This document shows positions 1 through 5,455 of a stretch of DNA of 6,214 nucleotides, in pieces. Numbering within the stretch: position 1 is the first letter of the stretch; each line of letters starts with the position of its first letter. Made by a program: the position numbers and the translations under genes. The notes below the pieces were generated by a model. That model searched no databases and had not been told where the DNA came from. It was given only the letters and a program-made list of their open reading frames with translations. The DNA comes from SAR202 cluster bacterium AC-647-N09_OGT_505m. GTDB taxonomy: Bacteria > Chloroflexota > Dehalococcoidia > UBA2985. The stretch covers positions 1-6,214 of the forward strand of contig VEXC01000031.1 in assembly GCA_009391225.1 (NCBI GenBank). Reading direction: 5' to 3'.

Positions 1-49
1 CATCATTCCCCGTATGAATACGTCTATCGACTGGGCCTGTTAACCCAGG

Positions 50-754
50 CTAAGGTATCTCAATACCCCACACGAGTCTAGATGCACTAAACATATCCGG
101 CTTAAAGAGCAAGTAATGCATGCCAGATTTGGTGGGGACCTCGTACGTTAGGTAGCCACTGACCTGTCCCCCAGACACCATAGCACCAGGCATCAACTCT
201 GGCTTCTTACCCAACCAAGAGGGCTCAAGCACTTGACCATTGGGGGTTACAAGACGGAATGCAGAACCAAACATATTTTGTCCCAATAGGTTGGCCGATC
301 CGTCACCTGTCCGCTTAACAGTGGTATCGAATACCACAAAGCGGCTCCCTGCCTCTGCATTTTCGTACGCACCCAATGAACTAGCCGTCTCCTCGAACTC
401 AACGACTACTGCCCACCCCTTAAGGATACCTGCCTCACCGACCGCTATCTCGATATCCTTATCTTGTGAGTCTGGCCTGCCTGGATACAGCATAGGGGCG
501 TCTTCGGCCACGCTGCCATTTTCCTGTCCTCCAGATGAAGCGAGGACACCAACAACCATTAAGAACACGAATATTCCGATGATTGAGAGACACCCGATCT
601 TAAGCTTAGAACTCTTTTTCTTTTCTGATGTTGCCGCAGGCGGTTCTTTTATTCGCACCCCACATTTTGGACATATCTCTGCTGCCTTCTTGATGACTTC
701 CCCGCAGGATGAGCAGAACTGTTCATCAGGACCTAGTGGTTGCTTCTCTGCCAT
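50..754 (-). CDS. Zinc-ribbon, single-pass membrane protein with extracellular DUF4352-like domain
   Basis: A 234-residue protein. Residues 14-32 form a short zinc ribbon (C14-x2-C17 ... C28-P-x-C31-G), followed by a Lys/Ser-rich stretch (45-52), one hydrophobic membrane segment (about 53-72) and a C-terminal half (about 100-234) that looks beta-rich and resembles the immunoglobulin/telokin-like DUF4352 class by layout ('GSRFVVFDTTVKR', 'YLTYEVP'). In such proteins the zinc ribbon is cytoplasmic and the beta domain is outside; the function is usually unknown. The ATG start is supported by GAGGG at 762-766 (minus strand), 7 bases upstream. A TATAAT on the same strand at 827-832, inside repeat copy 1, could drive it (73 bases from the start). 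It points the same way as the lipoprotein gene upstream but is separated from it by about 280 bp, so the two probably have separate promoters. No catalytic motif is seen. The gene is confident; the domain name is moderate. Confidence 0.85.
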   Translation of the reverse strand: MAEKQPLGPDEQFCSSCGEVIKKAAEICPKCGVRIKEPPAATSEKKKSSKLKIGCLSIIGIFVFLMVVGVLASSGGQENGSVAEDAPMLYPGRPDSQDKDIEIAVGEAGILKGWAVVVEFEETASSLGAYENAEAGSRFVVFDTTVKRTGDGSANLLGQNMFGSAFRLVTPNGQVLEPSWLGKKPELMPGAMVSGGQVSGYLTYEVPTKSGMHYLLFKPDMFSASRLVWGIEIP

Positions 755-770
755 ACTACGACCCTCGCTT

Positions 771-950
771 CCCTCTGCTGTACTTAATTTCCCCCGGGAC
801 CCTTAGGCGTTAGGAACCCTCCACCCATTATAACCCGTCGGGGGGATATCGCAGAGCAGGGGGGAGCAGTGACCTCAGGAGTAGGCATGCAGATACGAGG
901 ATGATATTCGGTGTTATAGGGCTGCTGTGAGATGAGGTATGCCTTCCTGA
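771..950 (-). repeat. Dispersed intergenic repeat, copy 1 (promoter-bearing)
   Basis: About 180 bp shared with 2206-2400 and 5456-5590. Module A (771-805) contains 'GTAC(T/C)TAAT' followed by a CCCGGG-like core and CTTAGG. Module B (811-950) contains the near-invariant 'CCATTATAACCCGTC', then 'GCAGAGCAGGGG', 'CGAGGATG', 'TTATAGGGCT' and 'TATGCC'. Order on the plus strand is A then B. Read on the minus strand, B carries TATAAT and A becomes the leader of the zinc-ribbon gene. Boundaries are by eye. It fills most of the 280-bp gap between the two minus-strand genes. Confidence 0.75.
827..832 (-). promoter_or_regulatory. Candidate -10 box TATAAT for the zinc-ribbon gene
   Basis: The minus strand reads CGGGTTATAATGGGTGG, a perfect bacterial -10 hexamer 73 bases before the ATG at 754. 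About 17 bases upstream the conserved sequence is CTGCTCTGCG, which is not a good -35 box, so an activator or another sigma factor would be needed. The box lies in the most conserved part of the dispersed repeat, so its conservation may reflect the repeat rather than promoter function. Confidence 0.4.
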
Positions 951-951
951 C

Positions 952-987
952 CAGTGTGTCACTGCTATCTAGGTGGCTTCCCCCTAG
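952..987 (-). terminator. Pair of hairpins downstream of the lipoprotein gene
   Basis: Two adjacent inverted repeats: CAGTG-TGT-CACTG (952-964, perfect, 3-base loop) and CTAGGTGG-CTT-CCCCCTAG (969-987, seven of eight pairs, 3-base loop). They lie 49-84 bases past the stop codon of the minus-strand lipoprotein gene and just before repeat copy 1. Neither is followed by a run of T on the minus strand, so factor-independent termination is doubtful. They could instead be mRNA-stabilising hairpins or repeat-end structures. Confidence 0.3.
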
Positions 988-1035
988 CTATTCTTGGTGC
1001 CATTGGTCTCGTCGAATGATACTGTACGAGTGCCA

Positions 1036-2205
1036 TCATATCCTGGTCCATGTGCCACAGCGCCAAGTAGAGAAACCAGCATCACCCTCGCTAATCTCTA
1101 TGACGGTCGGGTTGTTACCGTTTGCGATAATGCCCCCAAGCTCCTGGCTGAAGTCTGACAGGCGTCCCCAGTAGCATATGCCGTCGCCGTCTGCCCTATA
1201 TGTGCCTGGCTCGATGTGTACACCGACCTTATATGTGCCGTCACCAAACACAGTGGCTGGGTTATCCGGTGCTGTTTCTTGCAAAGGAACCCAACTTCCG
1301 CACCCTTGCGTCTCAAATCCAACGTCGGCTGATCCAATGGTGACTATCGCAGGCGTGTTGTTACCGTTTGCGATAATGTCATTGAGTTGGCCCCCAAATC
1401 CACTGAGGCGCGCCCAGTAACATATAGTGTTCCCCGTTGAACGGTAGGTACCAGGCTCTATGTCTACACCAACGACATGAGTGCCATTCCCAAATGCAGT
1501 TTGGAGGGCTACATCATAACTAGGAGTGGGTGTTGGGGCCGCAGCAGTAGCAGGTGATGGAGTATCAAGAGATGTTTCTAGCACACCGACTATCCAATAA
1601 GAAACCTGAGTAGCTAATATTTGCAAATAAAAGCGGCCGGTCAGTTCAAAGACTACCTCCGTAAACCCTTCCTCAAAGCTTGGACTCACATTGGCAATGA
1701 TTACACCTTCCTGCCAGACATTGACCATCACTCTAGAGGCTTCTGGGTAAGACCCTTTCGCCCTATAGAACAGTGTGAGTTTCCAAGGCGCCTGAGAAAT
1801 GGTGAAATACTCGGTCTGAAGCATTGGTGTGCCAACAGTGCTCTCCCAGCTATACAGTGGGTCGAATGTGATAGGCATGGCAGTTGGCACGGGACTAGGT
1901 AAAAGAGTCGCAGTTGGCACGGGACTTGGTAAAAGAGTCGCAGTTGGCATCGGTATGGTAGGTATGGGTGTGAGTGTAGGTGTCGGTGATGGAGTAGCTG
2001 TAGATGGAACTTGAGTGGGTGTGGAAGTAGGCGTAGCAGTAACCACAATTTCCTTAATAGTGACTTGAGGGGTTTGCGTTGGTAATGGCGTATATGTGGG
2101 TAGGGGTGTATACGTAGGCAGTGGCTCAGCACCCCCACCACAACCTCCCAGCACCAGCATAAGTACTGGCATTAGCAACAGTAGCGGTATGGCCTTCAGC
2201 TTCAT
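1036..2205 (-). CDS. Secreted lipoprotein with Pro/Thr linkers and two tandem C-terminal domains
   Basis: A 389-residue protein when started at the ATG at 2205. This start gives a textbook lipoprotein signal (MKLKA, hydrophobic run, LGGC lipobox with Cys22) and an AGGGGG site 7 bases upstream (2213-2218). A longer GTG start at 2229 would add eight residues before the signal and is less likely. Next come Pro/Thr-rich repeats (about 28-113: TYTPLP units, then PTATLLPSPV units), probably a cell-wall spacer. A beta-rich domain follows (about 114-212, 'ISQAPWKLTLFYRAKG ... FYLQILATQVSYWIVGV'), then a second short linker and two homologous domains (about 233-307 and 313-389). Each carries 'FG(N/D)GT--VGV-IEPGTYR', 'CYW-RLS-F' and 'IIANGNN', and ends with a second Cys (GCGSW, RCGTW), suggesting one disulfide each. 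Such domains occur in Chloroflexota and actinobacterial surface proteins; a binding role is plausible but unproven. Confidence 0.87.
   Translation of the reverse strand: MKLKAIPLLLLMPVLMLVLGGCGGGAEPLPTYTPLPTYTPLPTQTPQVTIKEIVVTATPTSTPTQVPSTATPSPTPTLTPIPTIPMPTATLLPSPVPTATLLPSPVPTAMPITFDPLYSWESTVGTPMLQTEYFTISQAPWKLTLFYRAKGSYPEASRVMVNVWQEGVIIANVSPSFEEGFTEVVFELTGRFYLQILATQVSYWIVGVLETSLDTPSPATAAAPTPTPSYDVALQTAFGNGTHVVGVDIEPGTYRSTGNTICYWARLSGFGGQLNDIIANGNNTPAIVTIGSADVGFETQGCGSWVPLQETAPDNPATVFGDGTYKVGVHIEPGTYRADGDGICYWGRLSDFSQELGGIIANGNNPTVIEISEGDAGFSTWRCGTWTRI
1880..1949 (-). repeat. 30-bp tandem repeat, 2.3 units, in the lipoprotein linker
   Basis: Two full units (1880-1909, 1910-1939) differ at one base, and a partial third unit follows (1940-1949). 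They encode the ten-residue unit PTATLLPSPV in the Pro/Thr spacer. Because the units are nearly identical and in frame, slippage could change spacer length without breaking the gene. Confidence 0.9.
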
Positions 2206-2400
2206 CTCTATGCCCCCTAGAACCCTCACCCCATTATAACTCGTCAGGGGTATGCCGCAGAGCAGGGGTGGTTGTGGAGGCGTGGGGTGTGGAAGCTGCG
2301 AGGATGCTATTGGGGCTTATAAGGCTATTGTGAGGTCGGTGGTGGGATATACCTCTATGCCCTCCGTTGTACCTAATTCTCCTTAGGGCTCCTAGCCTCG
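2206..2400 (-). repeat. Dispersed intergenic repeat, copy 2, with an extra module A
   Basis: Module B runs from about 2220 to 2351: 'ACCCTCACCCCATTATAAC', 'GCAGAGCAGGGG', 'GCTGCGAGGATGCTATTGG', 'TTATAAGGCTATTGTGAGG'. Directly after it, at 2359-2395, comes a module A ('GTTGTACCTAATTCTCC ... CTCCTAGC') matching 774-806 and 5460-5492, as though a second unit began there. The B part is flanked by CTCTATGCCC on both sides (2206-2215 and 2353-2362). On the minus strand the left end forms the lipoprotein gene's promoter region and ribosome site; the right-hand module A faces no start codon. Confidence 0.72.
2233..2238 (-). promoter_or_regulatory. Candidate -10 box TATAAT for the lipoprotein gene
   Basis: The minus strand reads GAGTTATAATGGGGTGAGGG, with the hexamer 28 bases before the ATG at 2205. 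That leaves a short leader containing the AGGGGG ribosome site. As in copies 1 and 3 there is no recognisable -35 box; the upstream conserved string is CTGCTCTGCGGCAT. The spacing to the gene is very plausible for a real promoter. Confidence 0.45.
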
Positions 2401-2566
2401 GGGAGTCGTTTTGATGGGTCATACCTGCTCCTGCCATACCCCTCTACCACACATCAACTTACCCTTGGTCCATACCTGAATACTGCCTTACACCATACAT
2501 TCTACTTGACGACATAAACCCATTATGACACGATTGAGCCGTCGAGTGAGCGAACGACGCAATCTT

Positions 2567-2570
2567 GGAG
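2567..2570 (+). promoter_or_regulatory. GGAG ribosome site deciding the TTG start of the PLD nuclease
   Basis: GGAG followed by six bases and TTG at 2577. The only other in-frame candidate is a TTG at 2565, which has no purine-rich site in front of it, and an in-frame stop at 2547-2549 closes the frame further upstream. The site therefore favours 2577. Confidence 0.6.
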
Positions 2571-2576
2571 AACAGC

Positions 2577-3401
2577 TTGAACACAGTATTCAAGGACGAG
2601 GAAGTTTCACACCGGATCCTCTCTATTCTTGGTGACGCCAAAGAATACGCCGTAATTGTAAGTCCCTACATTGCTCTCTGGGGACATGCCAAAAACGCAG
2701 TTCAATTGGCTGTACAACATCGGGTAAAGGTGATGTTCTTGGTTCGGAATGACACTAACGTTGTCCAGAGCGCAGACATGCAATGGCTTGTGGATAACCA
2801 AGTGGAAGTGTATGCACTAGACAGACTGCACGCAAAGATATATTTCAACGAGTCTAACGTCATAACCAGTTCCATGAACCTCACCCAATCTTCAAGTACA
2901 GATTCCTTTGAAATCGGCACCCTAGTCAACGACCCTGGAGAGGCCAAGGAAATCAGAAATTATGTCATTTCAATACTGTTCCCACTAGCGAACCCTCTGG
3001 GCAAGCAGCTTCAGGCATCAGCTCCTACAGCCAAAGCTAGGAAAATACCTCTCAACCACTCTGGCAAGGCCAAGGAAATCAGAAATGATGTCACTTCAAG
3101 ACTGGTAAACGCTGGTCGGCTCGCTCTTGGCGGCAAACCAAGCAAACCAGCCCCTTCCCGTACCAAGTCCCAAAGTGGGTTTTGCATAAGATGTGAGGAA
3201 CGGGTATCCATAGACTTGGCCAAACCGCTGTGCGATAAGTGCTACCAGATTTGGGCTCGATTTGGGGATGAAGATTATGAGGAGGAAGTGTGCCACTCCT
3301 GTGGAAAAGAGGCAGATGTTAGCTATGCCAAGCCTATGTGCTTAACTTGCTACAGGAGACAAGCTAAGGGCATCGGTGGCAACGCCGGTCTTCGATGGTA
3401 A
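2577..3401 (+). CDS. Phospholipase-D-fold nuclease with two C-terminal zinc ribbons
   Basis: 274 residues from the TTG at 2577 (278 if TTG 2565 is used). The N-terminal domain (about 1-130) has one HKD-type motif: H85-A-K87 ... T97-S-S-M-N101-L-T, then 'SFEIGTLV'. Single-HKD proteins of this fold usually work as dimers and cut nucleic acids or, less often, lipids. The usual Asp five residues after the Lys is Glu here (E92). A linker (about 124-195) includes a duplicated segment (AKEIRN-V-S). The C-terminus has two similar four-Cys zinc ribbons: C203-x2-C206 ... C219-x2-C222 and C239-x2-C242 ... C255-x2-C258, each ending KP(L/M)C--CY. Similar PLD-plus-ribbon proteins occur in archaea and environmental bacteria. 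The ribbons probably bind DNA or RNA. The gene stands alone; no partner is adjacent. A role in defence or DNA handling is inference. Confidence 0.85.
   Translation: MNTVFKDEEVSHRILSILGDAKEYAVIVSPYIALWGHAKNAVQLAVQHRVKVMFLVRNDTNVVQSADMQWLVDNQVEVYALDRLHAKIYFNESNVITSSMNLTQSSSTDSFEIGTLVNDPGEAKEIRNYVISILFPLANPLGKQLQASAPTAKARKIPLNHSGKAKEIRNDVTSRLVNAGRLALGGKPSKPAPSRTKSQSGFCIRCEERVSIDLAKPLCDKCYQIWARFGDEDYEEEVCHSCGKEADVSYAKPMCLTCYRRQAKGIGGNAGLRW
2928..3104 (+). repeat. In-frame 51-bp duplication inside the PLD nuclease gene
   Basis: 2928-2978 and 3054-3104 match at 44 of 51 positions by hand alignment, with the core 'GGCCAAGGAAATCAGAAAT' identical. The copies are 126 bases apart, exactly 42 codons, so both are read in the same frame (GEAKEIRNYVISIL and GKAKEIRNDVTSRL). 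This looks like a fairly recent partial duplication that lengthened the linker between nuclease and zinc ribbons. Confidence 0.85.
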
Positions 3402-3405
3402 AGAC

Positions 3406-3438
3406 AAAGCCAACCTACGCCATGCCGCTGGGCTTTTT
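3406..3438 (+). terminator. Possible factor-independent terminator after the PLD nuclease gene
   Basis: AAAGCC (3406-3411) can pair with GGCTTT (3431-3436), followed by further T bases (TTTTT at 3434-3438), starting 5 bases after the stop codon. The loop is long (19 bases), which weakens it, but position and T-run suit a terminator for the plus-strand gene. Confidence 0.45.
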
Positions 3439-3451
3439 CGTGCCTAACCAA

Positions 3452-3505
3452 TGGTGGGCGATACTGGACTCGAACCAGTGACCTCTTGCGTGTAAATCAA
3501 GAGGC
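3452..3505 (-). pseudogene. tRNA-Val(UAC) 3' half, tRNA remnant with encoded CCA
   Basis: Read on the minus strand: GCCTCTTGA, anticodon loop TTTACAC (anticodon UAC), 3' stem GCAAG, variable AGGTC, a perfect T arm ACTGG-TTCGAGT-CCAGT, acceptor 3' strand ATCGCCC, discriminator A and genomic CCA (3452-3454). No acceptor 5' strand (GGGCGAT expected) or D arm is found upstream, so similarity stops near tRNA position 25. One pair closing the anticodon loop is mismatched (A-G). A fragment running from the anticodon arm to the 3' end is what site-specific integration into a tRNA gene leaves at the far end of an island. It is not expected to yield a functional tRNA. Confidence 0.75.
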
Positions 3506-3582
3506 AGTTTGTTCCCACGTGTCAGCCCCTGTAACTCCATGAGGTTATTTATGCCTGAACAGTATCCCCGTGTAAATCAGTG

Positions 3583-3687
3583 TCATATGGCGTTGCAGTA
3601 AAAACTGCAGTAAGAATCTTCCAACAACCGCTTCTTTCTACGAAGCTCTGCAAGCATCTCTTCTAGTTCTTCAATGGACGCCCTCAT
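3583..3687 (-). CDS. Small coiled-coil ORF, 34 residues, doubtful
   Basis: From the ATG at 3687 it encodes 34 residues: a strongly charged heptad-like helix (MRASIEELEEMLAELRRKKRLLED) and a Cys/Tyr-rich tail, then TGA at 3583-3585. The frame is open back to a stop near 3735 with no better start. There is no clear ribosome site upstream. The helix composition is more protein-like than random sequence, so it may be a tiny real gene or, more likely, the C-terminal scrap of a larger decayed gene. It contains the 15-bp sequence that recurs at 5435-5449. No family recognised. Confidence 0.25.
   Translation of the reverse strand: MRASIEELEEMLAELRRKKRLLEDSYCSFYCNAI
3621..3635 (+). repeat. 15-bp direct repeat, left copy, flanking the nuclease gene
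   Basis: CCAACAACCGCTTCT, identical to 5435-5449. The two copies are in the same orientation and bracket the 520-residue nuclease gene, 1814 bp apart. Confidence 0.8.
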
Positions 3688-3775
3688 TAGAGGAGAAGAA
3701 GTTCGATAGAAATCAAGAGGGATATTTTGGGCCTAGGGCCACTCAATCAAACACCTAAAGCCATAGCCTCGAGGT

Positions 3776-3810
3776 TAGATGTAATCTATACTTCCGAGCA
3801 TCTAGATGCT
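3776..3810 (+). promoter_or_regulatory. Promoter/operator region of the nuclease gene: two nested inverted repeats
   Basis: TAGAT-GTA-ATCTA (3776-3788) and the perfect 14-base palindrome AGCATCTAGATGCT (3797-3810) share the half-site ATCTA/TAGAT. A good -10 box, TATACT (3787-3792), overlaps the end of the first; the second falls where transcription would begin, just before the ribosome site. No good -35 is seen. The layout suits a repressor or self-regulatory site that keeps a toxic nuclease low, but no regulator gene is visible nearby. The DNA inverted repeats are certain; the role is inferred. Confidence 0.4.
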
Positions 3811-3824
3811 ACCTAGGAGAGGTC

Positions 3825-5387
3825 ATGAAATTTGATGATGTAGTTCAAGCCATATCTCGAGTGAATGAGTTGCGCAGAATCTCAGGGGCGCATGTGGTAG
3901 ACCACAGGCAATTATCCAATGATGAACTTAAGGCAGCTATAACTAAAGCAAAACCACAGTATCTTCACCAAGAGACTGTGCATAACAACCTTGAAGCCGC
4001 TCTCTACAAGGAGCCACGAAACGATTTCCGGGTAGTCTCTCGTTTGATACTTATCGATGTGCTACTCAATCAATACGGCTTCGAAATACCATCCAGTCAA
4101 ATGGAAGAGAGAGTAATTGCAATAGAACAATCTATAGTGAATAGGTCCAATGAAATTGACCTAGTTGACCTGGGATGTACCAATCGCGAATCTGCCCACT
4201 ACAAGAATGTAGAGTTATATGACTTTGTTCTCAAGGTTGCATGGGAAAACGAGAACACTAAAAGTCCTGATGAAGTGAATCTACTTAGAAAACTTCGCGG
4301 CAGGCTAAATGTAACTGAATCAGATCACAGGCTCATAGAGGCCAAGTTAGGCAACTATCCAAAACCATCGAATGAATTACACTCACGAACTGAGATACAT
4401 GAGGTACGGAGATACCTGCAAGGAATGGGGCTACTCTTCGCCATAAGACATGATGATGACCAAGATGACGTGGATATAATTCCAGCCGAACTCGCCAACA
4501 TCATTAGAGAGATTTTAGGGCTGGAGCTAAGAGCAGATAGTTACCGTGCTCTAATGGACCACAAGCCTCTTCGCCGAAGAACTCATCTTATAGAGGTTCT
4601 AGAAAGATCCGAGATAGAAATTGTGAGAGGCGATACGGTGGACACATTAGTTGAACGCGTATTGGATTATGTTCGCCCGTCTAAGGCTATCACAAGCACG
4701 TCGCCAAGATACGGACTAAGTAACGATCAGCTCGCTCAATGGTGCCGCAACTTAAATGAGCCAGTTTCTGGAACAATGGACGATCGCCTCCAGCGCATTA
4801 TCTCGCATTACGATCAGTTAAGACCTCGCGTCGAACAAGAAATAGACGAAAGAGCATCTTGGTACGATTTCTATGCCGAATTGGCTTCGCGAAGCCATGA
4901 CGTATTGAGATTGCAACATATAATCGAAAAGGATCTAGAAATAGAAGCCAAGTTTGAAAATGCAACGGAGTACCTTTTCGCCGAAAAACTCAACCATAGA
5001 CCCCTGCGTCAACCCGGCAGTAATAACCCGGATGGATTAATAAGTTTGGGTAATAATTATGTAATGTGGGATAATAAATCCAAAGAAAGCCCCGTTAATT
5101 TGAGGGACCACCTCCGCCAATTCGATGAATACATGGATCAGGCGGATAAACCTGTCCCTATATTCCTGGTTATAGGCCCAAGGTTCAGCCCTGAATCAGA
5201 AGCGGAATCCATAAGATATCATGCTCGTCACTTCGATAGAAATATTGCCCTAATTACTGCAAATGAACTTAAGGATCTTGCAGAGGAATGGTCATCCACC
5301 TCAAATAATAATCGGGATGAGCCTTTCCCATTGGGCCTCTTAGCTGCAACCGGCAGGTTCGATAGAGCCCGCTTGGGTAAGCTATAG
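3825..5387 (+). CDS. Solitary restriction-endonuclease-like protein (TerB-like, SAP-like, PD-(D/E)XK)
   Basis: 520 residues; the ATG is preceded by AGGAG (3815-3819) at 5 bases. The N-terminal region (1-145) is helical and unrecognised. Residues 147-179 (SPDEVNLLRKLRGRLNVTES followed by DHRLIEAKLG) resemble a TerB-like helical module. Two SAP-like DNA-binding motifs follow: about 246-284 (HLIEVLERSEIEIVRGD then LVERVLDY) and 296-330 (LSNDQLAQWCRNL then VSGTMDDRLQRIISHY). The C-terminal 355-490 fits a PD-(D/E)XK nuclease: a Glu-bearing helix (F377-E378 ... E382), P402-D403, strand YVMW with D416-N-K418, then a helix with Q432, and an alternating 'PIFLVIGPRF ... IALITANELKDLAEEW' tail. These residues are the expected metal-binding and catalytic set. 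DNA cleavage is therefore likely; target and specificity are unknown. No methyltransferase is next to it, so it could recognise modified or foreign DNA, or act in repair. Base composition seems lower than the left genes (21/60 G+C at 4081-4140 against 31/60 at 1261-1320), which fits transfer. Confidence 0.82.
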   Translation: MKFDDVVQAISRVNELRRISGAHVVDHRQLSNDELKAAITKAKPQYLHQETVHNNLEAALYKEPRNDFRVVSRLILIDVLLNQYGFEIPSSQMEERVIAIEQSIVNRSNEIDLVDLGCTNRESAHYKNVELYDFVLKVAWENENTKSPDEVNLLRKLRGRLNVTESDHRLIEAKLGNYPKPSNELHSRTEIHEVRRYLQGMGLLFAIRHDDDQDDVDIIPAELANIIREILGLELRADSYRALMDHKPLRRRTHLIEVLERSEIEIVRGDTVDTLVERVLDYVRPSKAITSTSPRYGLSNDQLAQWCRNLNEPVSGTMDDRLQRIISHYDQLRPRVEQEIDERASWYDFYAELASRSHDVLRLQHIIEKDLEIEAKFENATEYLFAEKLNHRPLRQPGSNNPDGLISLGNNYVMWDNKSKESPVNLRDHLRQFDEYMDQADKPVPIFLVIGPRFSPESEAESIRYHARHFDRNIALITANELKDLAEEWSSTSNNNRDEPFPLGLLAATGRFDRARLGKL

Positions 5388-5434
5388 TTCGCAATCCCTG
5401 CCAATGCTGCATCACAAAGCTATGTCCGATCCCC

Positions 5435-5449
5435 CCAACAACCGCTTCT
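5435..5449 (+). repeat. 15-bp direct repeat, right copy, flanking the nuclease gene
   Basis: CCAACAACCGCTTCT, identical to 3621-3635. It lies 47 bases past the nuclease stop codon and directly before module A of repeat copy 3. Confidence 0.8.
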
Positions 5450-5455
5450 GCTTGG

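Noticed and set aside
31..50. Hairpin GCCTG/CAGGC (or CTGGG/CCCAG) at the end of the zinc-ribbon gene
   Set aside because: Only 5 pairs, touches the stop codon and lacks a T-run; not supportable as a terminator.
932..1174. Plus-strand 80-codon ORF
   Set aside because: Mostly antisense to the lipoprotein C-terminus, with low-quality composition; a shadow frame.
1728..2141. Minus-strand 137-codon ORF rich in Leu/His/Pro
   Set aside because: An out-of-frame reading of the lipoprotein's Pro/Thr repeat DNA.
2234..2437. 67-codon minus-strand ORF in front of the lipoprotein gene
   Set aside because: It lies entirely in repeat copy 2, has His/Pro/Ser-rich random-looking composition and no ribosome site; repeat sequence explains it.
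2504..2535. TTGACG ... TATGAC as a promoter for the PLD nuclease
   Set aside because: The gap between the two hexamers is only about 12 bases, too short for a standard promoter.
3505..3535. Complete tRNA-Val including a 5' half
   Set aside because: The upstream GGGGCTG pairs with only three acceptor positions and no D arm can be formed, so only the 3' half is real.
3531..3602. Short plus-strand frame with GAGGT before an ATG near 3552, encoding about 16-20 residues
   Set aside because: Too short, no recognisable product, and it overlaps the repeated 11-mer; nothing separates it from chance.
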